A stretch of 64,000 nt of DNA, taken from contig JAWQEG010000003.1 of assembly GCA_033782935.1 (NCBI GenBank), positions 3,732,501 to 3,796,500 on the forward strand, given 5' to 3'. Both the position numbers and the translations under genes were made by a program. This document shows, one piece after another, positions 1 to 14,600 of the stretch; the stretch's first letter is position 1; each line of letters begins with the position of its first letter. The notes under the pieces are model-generated. The model had not been told where the DNA came from. It made no database searches and worked only from the letters and a program-made list of their open reading frames with translations. This DNA comes from Petrolisthes cinctipes. Taxonomy: Eukaryota; Arthropoda; Malacostraca; Decapoda; Porcellanidae.

Positions 1-2700
1 ATTTTCAAAATTCAGTCCCAAAACATGCTGAAAATTGATATTTTTGGTGCCCAAAGTCAATATGTGTATGCATCTTTTATACTCGTTTATATCTCAAATT
101 CAGGCTCAAAACACCCGAAAATTCAATATTTTGGGGTCCCAGAAGCGATCTGTACATGCCTACTCAGTGCTAGAATGTTTTCAAAATATAGGCTCAAAAC
201 ATGCTTAAAATCGATATCTTAGGTGCCCAAAAGTCGATATGTGCATGCATCTTCTGTACTCGTTTATATCTCAAATTCAAGCTGAAAACAGCCGAAAATT
301 CGATATTATGGGGTCCCAGAAGCGATCTGTACATGCCTACTCAGTGCTAGAACATTTACAAAATATGGGCTCAAAACAATCTAAAAATCGATATTTTAGG
401 TGCGTAAAGGCGATATCTCAAATTAAGGCCCAAAACACCCGAAAGTTCGATTTTTAGGGGTCCCAGAACCGATCTGTACATGCCTACTCCGTTTTAGAGT
501 ATTTTCAAAATACAGGCCAAAAACATACTGAAAATCGATCTTTTAGGTGCCCAAAAGTCGATATGTGCATGCATCTTCTGTACCCGTTTATATCTCAAAT
601 TCTGGCCCTAAACACCCGAAAATTCGATATTTTTATGTCCCAGAAGCGATCTGTACATGCCTACTCAGTGCTTGAATATTTTCAAAATATAGGCTAAAAA
701 CATGCTAAAAATCGATATTTTATTTGCCAAAAAGTCGATATCTCAAATTAAGGCCCAAAATACCCGAAAATTCAATATTTTGTTGTCCCAGAAGCTATCT
801 GTACATGCCTACTCCGTGTTAGAGTATTTTCAAAATACTGGCCCAAAACATGCTCAAAATCGATGTTTTAGGTGCCAAAAAGTCGATATGTGCATGCACC
901 TTCAGGACCCGTTTATATCTCAAATTCAGCCTCAAAACACCTGAAAATTCGATATTTTGGGGTCCCAGAAGCGATCTGTACATGCCTACTCAGTGCTAGA
1001 ATATTTTCAAAATATAGGCTAAAAACATGCTAAAAATCGATATTTTAGGTGCCAAAAAGTCGATATCTCATATTAAGGCCCAAAACACCCGAAAATTCGA
1101 TATTTAGGGGTCCTAGAAGCGATCTGTACATGCCTACTCCGTGTTAGAGTATTTTAAAATACAGGCCCAAAATATGCTCAAAATCGATGTTTTAAGTGAC
1201 AAAAAGTCGATATGTGCATTCATCTTCAGTACCCGTTTATATCTCAAATTCAGGCTCAAAACACCCGAAAATTCGATATTTTGGGGTCCCAGAAGCGATC
1301 TGTACATGCCTACTCAGTGTTACAGTATTTTCAAAATACAGGCCCAAAACATGCTGAAAATCGATATTTTAGATGCCCAAAGTCAATATGTGCATGTATC
1401 TTCTGTACCCATTTATATCTCAAATTCAGGCTCAATACACCCGAAAATTCAATATTTTGGGGTCCCAGAAGCAATCTGTACATGCCTACTCAGTGTTAGA
1501 ATACTTTCAAAATATAGGCTAAAAACATGCTAAAAATCGATATTTTTGGTGCCCAAAGTCAATATGTGTATGCATCTTTTATATTTGTTTATATATCAAA
1601 TTCAGGCTCAAAACACCCGAAAATTCGATATTTTTGGGTCCTAGAAGCGATCTGTACATGCCTACTCAGTGCTAGAATGTTTTCAAAATATAGGCTCAAA
1701 ACATGCTCAAAATCGATATTTTAGGTGCCCAAAAGTCGATATGTCCATGCATCTTCTGTACTCGTTTATATCTCAAATTCAAGCTCAAAACACCCGAAAA
1801 TTCGATATTTTGGGATCCAAGAAGCGATCTGTACATGCTTACTCAGTGCTAGAATATTTTCAAAATATAGGCTAAAAACATGCTAAAAATCGATATTTTA
1901 AGTGCCAAAAAGTCGATATCTCAAATTCAGTCCCAAAACACCCGAAACTTCGATATTTAGGGGTCCCAGAAGCGATCTGTACATGCCTACTCAGTGTTAG
2001 AGTATTTTCAAAATACAGGCCCAAAACATGCTGAAAATCGATATTTTAGATGCCCAAAGTCGATATGTGAATGCATCTTCTGTACCCGTTTATATCTCAA
2101 ATTCAGGCTCAAAACACCCGAAAATTCGATATTTTGGGGTCCCAGAAGCGATCTGTACATGCCTACTCCGTGTTAGAGTATTTTCATAATACAGGCCAAA
2201 AACATACAGAAAATCGATCTTTTAGGTGTCCAAAAGTCGATATGTGCATGCATTTTCTGTACCCGTTTATATCTCAAATTCTGGCCCTAAACACTCGAAA
2301 ATTCGATATTTTTGGGTCCCAGAAGCGATCTGTACATGCCTACTCAGTGCTAGAATGTTATCAAAATATAGTCTCAAAACATGCTCAAAATCGATATTTT
2401 AGGTGCCCAAAAGTCGATATGTCCATGCATCTTCTGTACTCGTTTATATCTCAAATTCAAGCTCAAAACACTCCAAAATTCGATATTTTGGGATCCAAGA
2501 AGCGATCTGTACATGCCTACTCAGTGTTAAAATATTTTCAAATTATAGGCTAAAAACATGCTAAAAATCGATATTTTAAATGCCAAAAAGTCGATATCTC
2601 AAATTCAGTCCAAAACACCCGAAACTTCGATATTTAGTGGTCCCAGAAGCGATCTCTACATGCCTACTCCGTGTTAGAGTATTTTCAAAATACAGGCCAA
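1..2700 (+). repeat. Duplicated block, copy at 8014-10713 (offset 8013 bp)
   Basis: S anchors are at 412, 737, 1062, 1915 and 2593, giving the run S-L-S-L-S-L4-S-L3-S after two leading L units, the first of them cut by the window edge. The same pattern and sequence recur 8013 bp downstream (8425, 8750, 9075, 9928, 10606). I noticed about six substitutions in 2.7 kb, for example near 783, 1200, 2069, 2187, 2579 and 2638, so identity is about 99.8%. The copies part at about 2701/10714, where this one continues with GATATTTTAG and the other with GATCTTTTAG. The segment from about 977 onward is also present at about 6133 (offset 5156). Confidence 0.88.
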
Positions 2701-2830
2701 AAACATGCTGAAAATCGATATTTTAGATGCCCAAAGTCAATATGTGCATGTATCTTCTGTACCCGTTTATATCTCAAATTCAGGCTCAAAACACCCGAAA
2801 ATTCAATATTTTTGCGTCCCAGAAGCAATC

Positions 2831-5800
2831 TGTACATGCCTACTCAGTGCTAGAATATTTTCAAAATATAGGCTAAAAACACGCTAAAATTCGATATTTT
2901 AGGTGCCAAAAAGTCGATATCTCAAATTAAGGCCCAAAACACCCAAAAATTCGATATTTAGGGGTCCCAGAAGCGACCTGTACATGCCTACTCCGTGTTA
3001 GAGAATTTTCAAAATACAGGCCGAAAACATGCTCAAAAGAGATGTTTTAGGTGCCAAAAAGTCGATATGTGCATGCACCGACAATACCCGTTTATATCTC
3101 AAATTCAGGCTCAAAACACCCGAAAATTCGATATTTTTGGGTCCCAGAAGTGATCTGTACATGCCTACTCCGTGTTAGAGTATTTTCAAAATATAGGCTC
3201 AAAACATGCTCAAAATCGATATTTTAGGTGCCCAAAAGTCGATATGTGCATGTATCTTCTGTACCCGTTTATATCTCATATTCAGGCTCAAAACACCCGA
3301 AAATTCAATATTTTGGGGTCCCAGAAGGAATCGGTACATGCCTACTCAGTGCTAGAATATTTTCAAAATATAGGCTAAAAACATGCTAAAAATCTATATT
3401 TTAGGTGCCAAAAAGTCGATATCTCAAATTAAGGCCCAAAACACCCGAAAATTCGATATTTAGGGTCCCAGAAGCGATCTGTAGATGCATACTCAGTGCT
3501 AGAATGTTTTCAAAATTTAGCCTCAAAACATGCTCAAAATCGATATTTTAGATGCCCAAAGTCAATTTGTGCATGTATCTTCTGTACTCGTTTATATCTC
3601 AAATTCAGGCTCAAAGCACCGGAAAATTCGATATTTTGGGGTCCCAGAAGCGATCTGTACATGCCTACTCAGTGCTAGAACATTTACAAAATATGGGCTC
3701 AAAACAATCTAAAAATCGATATTTTAGGTGCGTAAAGGCGATATCTCAAATTAAGGCCCAAAACACCCGAAAGTTCGATTTTTAGGGGTCCCAGAACCGA
3801 TCTGTACATGCCTACTCCGTTTTAGAGTATTTTCAAAATACAGGCCAAAAACATACTGAAAATCGATCTTTTAGGTGCCCAAAAGTCGATATGTGCATGC
3901 ATCTTCTGTACCCGTTTATATCTCAAATTCTGGCCCTAAACACCCGAAAATTCGATATTTTTATGTCCCAGAAGCGATCTGTACATGCCTACTCAGTGCT
4001 TGAATATTTTCAAAATATAGGCTAAAAACATGCTAAAAATCGATATTTTATTTGCCAAAAAGTCGATATCTCAAATTAAGGCCCAAAATACCCGAAAATT
4101 CAATATTTTGTGGTCCCAGAAGCGATCTGTACATGCCTACTCCGTGTTAGAGTATTTTCAAAATACTGGCCCAAAACATGCTCAAAATCGATGTTTTAGG
4201 TGCCAAAAAGTCGATATGTGCATGCACCTTCAGGACCCGTTTATATCTCAAATTCAGGCTCAAAACACCTGAAAATTCGATATTTTGGGGTCCCAGAAGC
4301 GATCTGTACATGCCTACTCCGTGTTAGAGTATTTTCAATATACAGGCCAAAAACATACTGAAAATCGATCTTTTAGGTGCCCAAAAGTCGATATGTGCAT
4401 GCATCTTCTGTACCCGTTTATATCTCAAATTCTGGCCTTAAACACCCGAAAATTCAATATTTTGGTGTCCCAGAAGCAATCTGTACATGCCTACTCAGTG
4501 CTAGAATATTTTCAAAATATAGGCTAAAAACATGCTAAAAATCGATATTTTAGGTGCCAAAAAGTCGATATCTCAAATTAAGGCCCAAAACACCCAAAAA
4601 TTCGATATTTAGGGGTCCCAGAAGCGACCTGTACATGCCTACTCCGTGTTAGAGAATTTTCAAAATACAGGCCGAAAACATGCTCAAAAGAGATGTTTTA
4701 GGTGCCAAAAAGTCGATATGTGCATGCACCGACAATACCCGTTTATATCTCAAATTCAGGCTCAAAACACCCGAAAATTCGATATTTTTGGGTCCCAGAA
4801 GTGATCTGTACATGCCTACTCCGTGTTAGAGTATTTTCAAAATATAGGCTCAAAACATGCTCAAAATCGATATTTTAGGTGCCCAAAAGTCGATATGTGC
4901 ATGTATCTTCTGTACCCGTTTATATCTCATATTCAGGCTCAAAACACCCGAAAATTCAATATTTTGGGGTCCCAGAAGGAATCGGTACATGCCTACTCAG
5001 TGCTAGAATATTTTCAAAATATAGGCTAAAAACATGCTAAAAATCTATATTTTAGGTGCCAAAAAGTCGATATCTCAAATTAAGGCCCAAAACACCCGAA
5101 AATTCGATATTTAGGGTCCCAGAAGCGATCTGTAGATGCATACTCAGTGCTAGAATGTTTTCAAAATTTAGCCTCAAAACATGCTCAAAATCGATATTTT
5201 AGATGCCCAAAGTCAATTTGTGCATGTATCTTCTGTACTCGTTTATATCTCAAATTCAGGCTCAAAACACCGGAAAATTCGATATTTTGGGGTCCCAGAA
5301 GCGATCTGTACATGCCTACTCAGTGCTAGAACATTTACAAAATATGGGCTCAAAACAATCTAAAAATCGATATTTTAGGTGCGTAAAGGCGATATCTCAA
5401 ATTAAGGCCCAAAACACCCGAAAGTTCGATTTTTAGGGGTCCCAGAACCGATCTGTACATGCCTACTCCGTTTTAGAGTATTTTCAAAATACAGGCCAAA
5501 AACATACTGAAAATCGATCTTTTAGGTGCCCAAAAGTCGATATGTGCATGCATCTTCTGTACCCGTTTATATCTCAAATTCTGGCCCTAAACACCCGAAA
5601 ATTCGATATTTTTATGTCCCAGAAGCGATCTGTACATGCCTACTCAGTGCTTGAATATTTTCAAAATATAGGCTAAAAACATGCTAAAAATCGATATTTT
5701 ATTTGCCAAAAAGTCGATATCTCAAATTAAGGCCCAAAATACCCGAAAATTCAATATTTTGTGGTCCCAGAAGCGATCTGTACATGCCTACTCCGTGTTA

Positions 5801-6133
5801 GAGTATTTTCAGAATACTGGCCCAAAACATGCTCAAAATCGATGTTTTAGGTGCCAAAAAGTCGATATGTGCATGCACCTTCAGGACCCGTTTATATCTC
5901 AAATTCAGGCTCAAAACACCTGAAAATTCGATATTTTGGGGTCCCAGAAGCGATCTGTACATGCCTACTCCGTGTTAGAGTATTTTCAATATACAGGCCA
6001 AAAACATACTGAAAATCGATCTTTTAGGTGCCCAAAAGTCGATATGTGCATGCATCTTCTGTACCCGTTTATATCTCAAATTCTGGCCCTAAACACCCGA
6101 AAATTCAATATTTTGGTGTCCCAGAAGCAATCT
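2831..6133 (+). repeat. 1651-bp HOR, two tandem copies (10 monomers each)
   Basis: Copy 1 is about 2831-4481 and copy 2 about 4482-6132. S anchors are 2916, 3418, 3740, 4065 and 4567, 5069, 5391, 5716. The unit is S-L2-S-L-S-L-S-L2, that is 6 L and 4 S. Copies differ at very few sites that I could see, such as CAAAGCACC at 3612 against CAAAACACC, TTCAAAATACTGG at 4157 against TTCAGAATACTGG, and GGCCTTAAAC at 4435 against GGCCCTAAAC, plus a few near 2880-2890. Identity is above 99.5%. The segment 2701-4300 also matches 11679-13280 at an offset of 8978 bp. Confidence 0.9.
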
Positions 6134-9100
6134 GTACATGCCTACTCAGTGCTAGAATATTTTCAAAATATAGGCTAAAAACATGCTAAAAATCGATATT
6201 TTAGGTGCCAAAAAGTCGATATCTCATATTAAGGCCCAAAACACCCGAAAATTCGATATTTAGGGGTCCTAGAAGCGATCTGTACATGCCTACTCCGTGT
6301 TAGAGTATTTTAAAATACAGGCCCAAAATATGCTCAAAATCGATGTTTTAAGTGCCAAAAAGTCGATATGTGCATTCATCTTCAGTACCCGTTTATATCT
6401 CAAATTCAGGCTCAAAACACCCGAAAATTCGATATTTTGGGGTCCCAGAAGCGATCTGTACATGCCTACTCAGTGTTACAGTATTTTCAAAATACAGGCC
6501 CAAAACATGCTGAAAATCGATATTTTAGATGCCCAAAGTCAATATGTGCATGTATCTTCTGTACCCATTTATATCTCAAATTCAGGCTCAATACACCCGA
6601 AAATTCAATATTTTGGGGTCCCAGAAGCAATCTGTACATGCCTACTCAGTGTTAGAATACTTTCAAAATATAGGCTAAAAACATGCTAAAAATCGATATT
6701 TTTGGTGCCCAAAGTCAATATGTGTATGCATCTTTTATATTTGTTTATATATCAAATTCAGGCTCAAAACACCCGAAAATTCGATATTTTTGGGTCCTAG
6801 AAGCGATCTGTACATGCCTACTCAGTGCTAGAATGTTTTCAAAATATAGGCTCAAAACATGCTCAAAATCGATATTTTAGGTGCCCAAAAGTCGATATGT
6901 CCATGCATCTTCTGTACTCGTTTATATCTCAAATTCAAGCTCAAAACACCCGAAAATTCGATATTTTGGGATCCAAGAAGCGATCTGTACATGCTTACTC
7001 AGTGCTAGAATATTTTCAAAATATAGGCTAAAAACATGCTAAAAATCGATATTTTAAGTGCCAAAAAGTCGATATCTCAAATTCAGTCCCAAAACACCCG
7101 AAACTTCGATATTTAGGGGTCCCAGAAGCGATCTGTACATGCCTACTCAGTGTTAGAGTATTTTCAAAATACAGGCCCAAAACATGCTGAAAATCGATAT
7201 TTTAGATGCCCAAAGTCGATATGTGCATGCATCTTCTGTACCCGTTTATATCTCAAATTCAGGCTCAAAACACCCGAAAATTCGATATTTTGGGGTCCCA
7301 GAAGCGATCTGTACATGCCTACTCCGTGTTAGAGTATTTTCAAAATACAGGCCAAAAACATACAGAAAATCGATCTTTTAGGTGTCCAAAAGTCGATATG
7401 TGCATGCATTTTCTGTACCCGTTTATATCTCAAATTCTGGCCCTAAACACTCGAAAATTCGATATTTTTGGGTCCCAGAAGCGATCTGTACATGCCTACT
7501 CAGTGCTAGAATGTTATCAAAATATAGTCTCAAAACATGCTCAAAATCGATATTTTAGGTGCCCAAAAGTCGATATGTCCATGCATCTTCTGTAATCGTT
7601 TATATCTCAAATTCAAGCTCAAAACACTCCAAAATTCGATATTTTGGGATCCAAGAAGCGATCTGTACATGCCTACTCAGTTTTAAAATATTTTCAAATT
7701 ATAGGCTAAAAACATGCTAAAAATCGATATTTTAAGTGCCAAAAAGTCGATATCTCAAATTCAGTCCAAAACACCCGAAACTTCGATATTTAGGGGTCCC
7801 AGAAGCGATCTCTACATGCCTACTCCGTGTTAGAGTATTTTCAAAATACAGGCCAAAAACATACTGAAAATCGATCTTTTAGGTGCCCAAAAGTCGATAT
7901 GTGCATGCATCTTCTGTACCCGTTTATATCTCAAATTCTGGCCCTAAACACCCGAAAATTCGATATTTTGGGGTCCCAGAAGCGATCTGTACATGCCTAC
8001 TCCGTGTTAGAGTATTTTCAAAATTCAGTCCCAAAACATGCTGAAAATTGATATTTTTGGTGCCCAAAGTCAATATGTGTATGCATCTTTTATACTCGTT
8101 TATATCTCAAATTCAGGCTCAAAACACCCGAAAATTCAATATTTTGGGGTCCCAGAAGCGATCTGTACATGCCTACTCAGTGCTAGAATGTTTTCAAAAT
8201 ATAGGCTCAAAACATGCTTAAAATCGATATCTTAGGTGCCCAAAAGTCGATATGTGCATGCATCTTCTGTACTCGTTTATATCTCAAATTCAAGCTGAAA
8301 ACAGCCGAAAATTCGATATTATGGGGTCCCAGAAGCGATCTGTACATGCCTACTCAGTGCTAGAACATTTACAAAATATGGGCTCAAAACAATCTAAAAA
8401 TCGATATTTTAGGTGCGTAAAGGCGATATCTCAAATTAAGGCCCAAAACACCCGAAAGTTCGATTTTTAGGGGTCCCAGAACCGATCTGTACATGCCTAC
8501 TCCGTTTTAGAGTATTTTCAAAATACAGGCCAAAAACATACTGAAAATCGATCTTTTAGGTGCCCAAAAGTCGATATGTGCATGCATCTTCTGTACCCGT
8601 TTATATCTCAAATTCTGGCCCTAAACACCCGAAAATTCGATATTTTTATGTCCCAGAAGCGATCTGTACATGCCTACTCAGTGCTTGAATATTTTCAAAA
8701 TATAGGCTAAAAACATGCTAAAAATCGATATTTTATTTGCCAAAAAGTCGATATCTCAAATTAAGGCCCAAAATACCCGAAAATTCAATATTTTGTGGTC
8801 CCAGAAGCTATCTGTACATGCCTACTCCGTGTTAGAGTATTTTCAAAATACTGGCCCAAAACATGCTCAAAATCGATGTTTTAGGTGCCAAAAAGTCGAT
8901 ATGTGCATGCACCTTCAGGACCCGTTTATATCTCAAATTCAGCCTCAAAACACCTGAAAATTCGATATTTTGGGGTCCCAGAAGCGATCTGTACATGCCT
9001 ACTCAGTGCTAGAATATTTTCAAAATATAGGCTAAAAACATGCTAAAAATCGATATTTTAGGTGCCAAAAAGTCGATATCTCATATTAAGGCCCAAAACA

Positions 9101-11222
9101 CCCGAAAATTCGATATTTAGGGGTCCTAGAAGCGATCTGTACATGCCTACTCCGTGTTAGAGTATTTTAAAATACAGGCCCAAAATATGCTCAAAATCGA
9201 TGTTTTAAGTGCCAAAAAGTCGATATGTGCATTCATCTTCAGTACCCGTTTATATCTCAAATTCAGGCTCAAAACACCCGAAAATTCGATATTTTGGGGT
9301 CCCAGAAGCGATCTGTACATGCCTACTCAGTGTTACAGTATTTTCAAAATACAGGCCCAAAACATGCTGAAAATCGATATTTTAGATGCCCAAAGTCAAT
9401 ATGTGCATGTATCTTCTGTACCCATTTATATCTCAAATTCAGGCTCAATACACCCGAAAATTCAATATTTTGGGGTCCCAGAAGCAATCTGTACATGCCT
9501 ACTCAGTGTTAGAATACTTTCAAAATATAGGCTAAAAACATGCTAAAAATCGATATTTTTGGTGCCCAAAGTCAATATGTGTATGCATCTTTTATATTTG
9601 TTTATATATCAAATTCAGGCTCAAAACACCCGAAAATTCGATATTTTTGGGTCCTAGAAGCGATCTGTACATGCCTACTCAGTGCTAGAATGTTTTCAAA
9701 ATATAGGCTCAAAACATGCTCAAAATCGATATTTTAGGTGCCCAAAAGTCGATATGTCCATGCATCTTCTGTACTCGTTTATATCTCAAATTCAAGCTCA
9801 AAACACCCGAAAATTCGATATTTTGGGATCCAAGAAGCGATCTGTACATGCTTACTCAGTGCTAGAATATTTTCAAAATATAGGCTAAAAACATGCTAAA
9901 AATCGATATTTTAAGTGCCAAAAAGTCGATATCTCAAATTCAGTCCCAAAACACCCGAAACTTCGATATTTAGGGGTCCCAGAAGCGATCTGTACATGCC
10001 TACTCAGTGTTAGAGTATTTTCAAAATACAGGCCCAAAACATGCTGAAAATCGATATTTTAGATGCCCAAAGTCGATATGTGCATGCATCTTCTGTACCC
10101 GTTTATATCTCAAATTCAGGCTCAAAACACCCGAAAATTCGATATTTTGGGGTCCCAGAAGCGATCTGTACATGCCTACTCCGTGTTAGAGTATTTTCAA
10201 AATACAGGCCAAAAACATACAGAAAATCGATCTTTTAGGTGTCCAAAAGTCGATATGTGCATGCATTTTCTGTACCCGTTTATATCTCAAATTCTGGCCC
10301 TAAACACTCGAAAATTCGATATTTTTGGGTCCCAGAAGCGATCTGTACATGCCTACTCAGTGCTAGAATGTTATCAAAATATAGTCTCAAAACATGCTCA
10401 AAATCGATATTTTAGGTGCCCAAAAGTCGATATGTCCATGCATCTTCTGTACTCGTTTATATCTCAAATTCAAGCTCAAAACACTCCAAAATTCGATATT
10501 TTGGGATCCAAGAAGCGATCTGTACATGCCTACTCAGTGTTAAAATATTTTCAAATTATAGGCTAAAAACATGCTAAAAATCGATATTTTAAGTGCCAAA
10601 AAGTCGATATCTCAAATTCAGTCCAAAACACCCGAAACTTCGATATTTAGGGGTCCCAGAAGCGATCTCTACATGCCTACTCCGTGTTAGAGTATTTTCA
10701 AAATACAGGCTAAAAACATACTGAAAATCGATCTTTTAGGTGCCCAAAAGTCGATATGTGCATGCATCTTCTGTACCCGTTTATATCTCAAATTCTGGCC
10801 CTAAACACCCGAAAATTCGATATTTTGGGGTCCCAGAAGCGATCTGTACATGCCTACTCCGTGTTAGAGTATTTTCAAAATTCAGTCCCAAAACATGCTG
10901 AAAATCGATATTTTTGGTGCCCAAAGTCAATATGTGTATGCATCTTTTATACTCGTTTATATCTCAAATTCAGGCTCAAAACACCCGAAAATTCAATATT
11001 TTGGGGTCCCAGAAGCGATCTGTACATGCCTACTCAGTGCTAGAATGTTTTCAAAATATAGGCTCAAAACATGCTTAAAATCGATATCTTAGGTGCCCAA
11101 AAGTCGATATGTGCATGCATCTTCTGTACTCGTTTATATCTCAAATTCAAGCTGAAAACAGCCGAAAATTCGATATTATGGGGTCCCAGAAGCGATCTGT
11201 ACATGCCTACTCAGTGCTAGAA
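6133..11222 (+). repeat. 2857-bp HOR, one full copy and most of a second (17 monomers)
   Basis: Copy 1 begins at about 6133 and copy 2 at about 8990. S anchors 6218, 7071, 7749, 8425 pair with 9075, 9928, 10606, 11282. Counting from TGTACATGCC at 8164 to the one at 11021 gives 12 L and 5 S units. Copies separate at 8366/11223, where copy 1 has AACATTTACAAAATATGGG and copy 2 keeps the ordinary AATATTTTC form. This is a clear recombination boundary inside half A. Copy 1 of this block also matches the block near 977-2640 at an offset of 5156 bp. Confidence 0.87.
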
Positions 11223-11344
11223 TATTTTCAAAATATAGGCTCAAAACATGCTAAAAATCGATATTTTAGGTGCGTAAAGGCGATATCTCAAATTTAGGCC
11301 CAAAACACCCAAAAATTCGATATTTTGGGGTCCCAGAAGCGATC

Positions 11345-11632
11345 TGTACATGCCTACTCCGTGTTAGAGTATTTTCAAAATACAGGCCCAAAATATACTG
11401 AAAATCGAAAATTTTAGATGCGCAAAGTCAATATGTGCATGTATCTTCTGTACCCGTTTATATCTCAAATTCTGGCCCTAAACACCTAAATTACAGGCCC
11501 AAAACATGCTCAAAATCGATGTTTTAGGTGCCAAAAAGTCGATATGTGAATGCACCTACAATACCCGTTTATATCTCAAATTCAGGCTCAAAAAACCCGA
11601 AAATTCGATATTTTAGGGTCCCAGAAGCGATC
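11345..11632 (+). repeat. Fused monomer with 66-bp internal deletion (copy 1)
   Basis: The distance between successive TGTACATGCC words is 288 bp here, not 354 bp for two L units. At 11486/11487 the text jumps from AAACACC straight to TAAATTACAGGCCC, losing about 66 bp of half A, including its TGTACATGCC and most of the dyad. An identical junction is at about 15778. The deletion therefore happened once and was carried by the 4293-bp duplication, which gives a relative age for the two events. Confidence 0.85.
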
Positions 11633-14600
11633 TGTACATGCCTACTCGGTGTTAGAGTATTTTCAAAATACATGCCCAAAACATGCTGAAAATCGATATT
11701 TTAGATGCCCAAAGTCAATATGTGCATGTATCTTCTGTACCCGTTTATATCTCAAATTCAGGCTCAAAACACCCGAAAATTCAATATTTTTGCGTCCCAG
11801 AAGCAATCTGTACATGCCTACTCAGTGCTAGAATATTTTCAAAATATAGGCTAAAAACACGCTAAAAATCGATATTTTAGGTGCCAAAAAGTCGATATCT
11901 CAAATTAAGGCCCAAAACACCCAAAAATTCGATATTTAGGGGTCCCAGAAGCGACCTGTACATGCCTACTACGTGTTAGAGAATTTTCAAAATACAGGCC
12001 CAAAACATGCTCAAAATCGATGTTTTAGGTGCCAAAAAGTCGATATGTGCATGCACCGACAATACCCGTTTATATCTCAAATTCTGGCTCAAAACACCCG
12101 AAAATTCGATATTTTTGGGTCCTAGAAGTGATCTGTACATGCCTACTCCGTGTTAGAGTATTTTCAAAATATAGGCTCAAAACATGCTCAAAATCGATAT
12201 TTTAGGTGCCCAAAAGTCGATATGTGCATGTATCTTCTGTACCCGTTTATATCTCATATTCAGGCTCAAAACACCCGAAAATTCAATATTTTGGGGTCCC
12301 AGAAGGAATCGGTACATGCCTACTCAGTGCTAGAATATTTTCAAAATATAGGCTAAAAACATGCTAAAAATCTATATTTTAGGTGCCAAAAAGTCGATAT
12401 CTCAAATTAAGGCCCAAAACACCCGAAAATTCGATATTTAGGGTCCCAGAAGCGATCTGTAGATGCATACTCAGTGCTAGAATGTTTTCAAAATTTAGCC
12501 TCAAAACATGCTCAAAATCGATATTTTAGATGCCCAAAGTCAATTTGTGCATGTATCTTCTGTACTCGTTTATATCTCAAATTCAGGCTCAAAACACCGG
12601 AAAATTCGATATTTTGGGGTCCCAGAAGCGATCTGTACATGCCTACTCAGTGCTAGAACATTTACAAAATATGGGCTCAAAACAATCTAAAAATCGATAT
12701 TTTAGGTGCGTAAAGGCGATATCTCAAATTAAGGCCCAAAACACCCGAAAGTTCGATTTTTAGGGGTCCCAGAACCGATCTGTACATGCCTACTCCGTTT
12801 TAGAGTATTTTCAAAATACAGGCCAAAAACATACTGAAAATCGATCTTTTAGGCGCCCAAAAGTCGATATGTGCATGCATCTTCTGTACCCGTTTATATC
12901 TCAAATTCTGGCCCTAAACACCCGAAAATTCGATATTTTTATGTCCCAGAAGCGATCTGTACATGCCTACTCAGTGCTTGAATATTTTCAAAATATAGGC
13001 TAAAAACATGCTAAAAATCGATATTTTATTTGCCAAAAAGTCGATATCTCAAATTAAGGCCCAAAATACCCGAAAATTCAATATTTTGTGGTCCCAGAAG
13101 CGATCTGTACATGCCTACTCCGTGTTAGAGTATTTTCAAAATACTGGCCCAAAACATGCTCAAAATCGATGTTTTAGGTGCCAAAAAGTCGATATGTGCA
13201 TGCACCTTCAGGACCCGTTTATATCTCAAATTCAGGCTCAAAACACCTGAAAATTCGATATTTTGGGGTCCCAGAAGCGATCTGTACATGCCTACTCAGT
13301 GCTAGAATATTTTCAAAATATAGGCTAAAAACATGCTAAAAATCGATATTTTAGGTGCCAAAAAGTCGATATCTCATATTAAGGCCCAAAACACCCGAAA
13401 ATTCGATATTTAGGGGTCCTAGAAGCGATCTGTACATGCCTACTCCGTGTTAGAGTATTTTAAAATACAGGCCCAAAATATGCTCAAAATCGATGTTTTA
13501 AGTGCCAAAAAGTCGATATGTGCATTCATCTTCAGTACCCGTTTATATCTCAAATTCAGGCTCAAAACACCCGAAAATTCGATATTTTGGGGTCCCAGAA
13601 GCGATCTGTACATGCCTACTCAGTGTTACAGTATTTTCAAAATACAGGCCCAAAACATGCTGAAAATCGATATTTTAGATGCCCAAAGTCAATATGTGCA
13701 TGTATCTTCTGTACCCATTTATATCTCAAATTCAGGCTCAATACACCCGAAAATTCAATATTTTGGGGTCCCAGAAGCAATCTGTACATGCCTACTCAGT
13801 GTTAGAATACTTTCAAAATATAGGCTAAAAACATGCTAAAAATCGATATTTTTGGTGCCCAAAGTCAATATGTGTATGCATCTTTTATATTTGTTTATAT
13901 ATCAAATTCAGTCTCAAAACACCCGAAAATTCGATATTTTTGGGTCCTAGAAGCGATCTGTACATGCCTACTCAGTGCTAGAATGTTTTCAAAATATAGG
14001 CTCAAAACATGCTCAAAATCGATATTTTAGGTGCTCAAAAGTCGATATGTCCATGCATCTTCTGTACTCGTTTATATCTCAAATTCAAGCTCAAAACACC
14101 CGAAAATTCGATATTTTGGGATCCAAGAAGCGATCTGTACATGCTTACTCAGTGCTAGAATATTTTCAAAATATAGGCTAAAAACATGCTAAAAATCGAT
14201 ATTTTAAGTGCCAAAAAGTCGATATCTCAAATTCAGTCCCAAAACACCCGAAACTTCGATATTTAGGGGTCCCAGAAGCGATCTGTACATGCCTACTCAG
14301 TGTTAGAGTATTTTCAAAATACAGGCCCAAAACATGCTGAAAATCGATATTTTAGATGCCCAAAGTCGATATGTGCATGCATCTTCTGTACCCGTTTATA
14401 TCTCAAATTCAGACTCAAAACACCCGAAAATTCGATATTTTGGGGTCCCAGAAGCGATCTGTACATGCCTACTCCGTGTTAGATTATTTTCAAAATACAG
14501 GCCAAAAACATACAGAAAATCGATCTTTTAGGTGTCCAAAAGTCGATATGTGCATGCATTTTCTGTACCCGTTTATATCTCAAATTCTGGCCCTAAACAC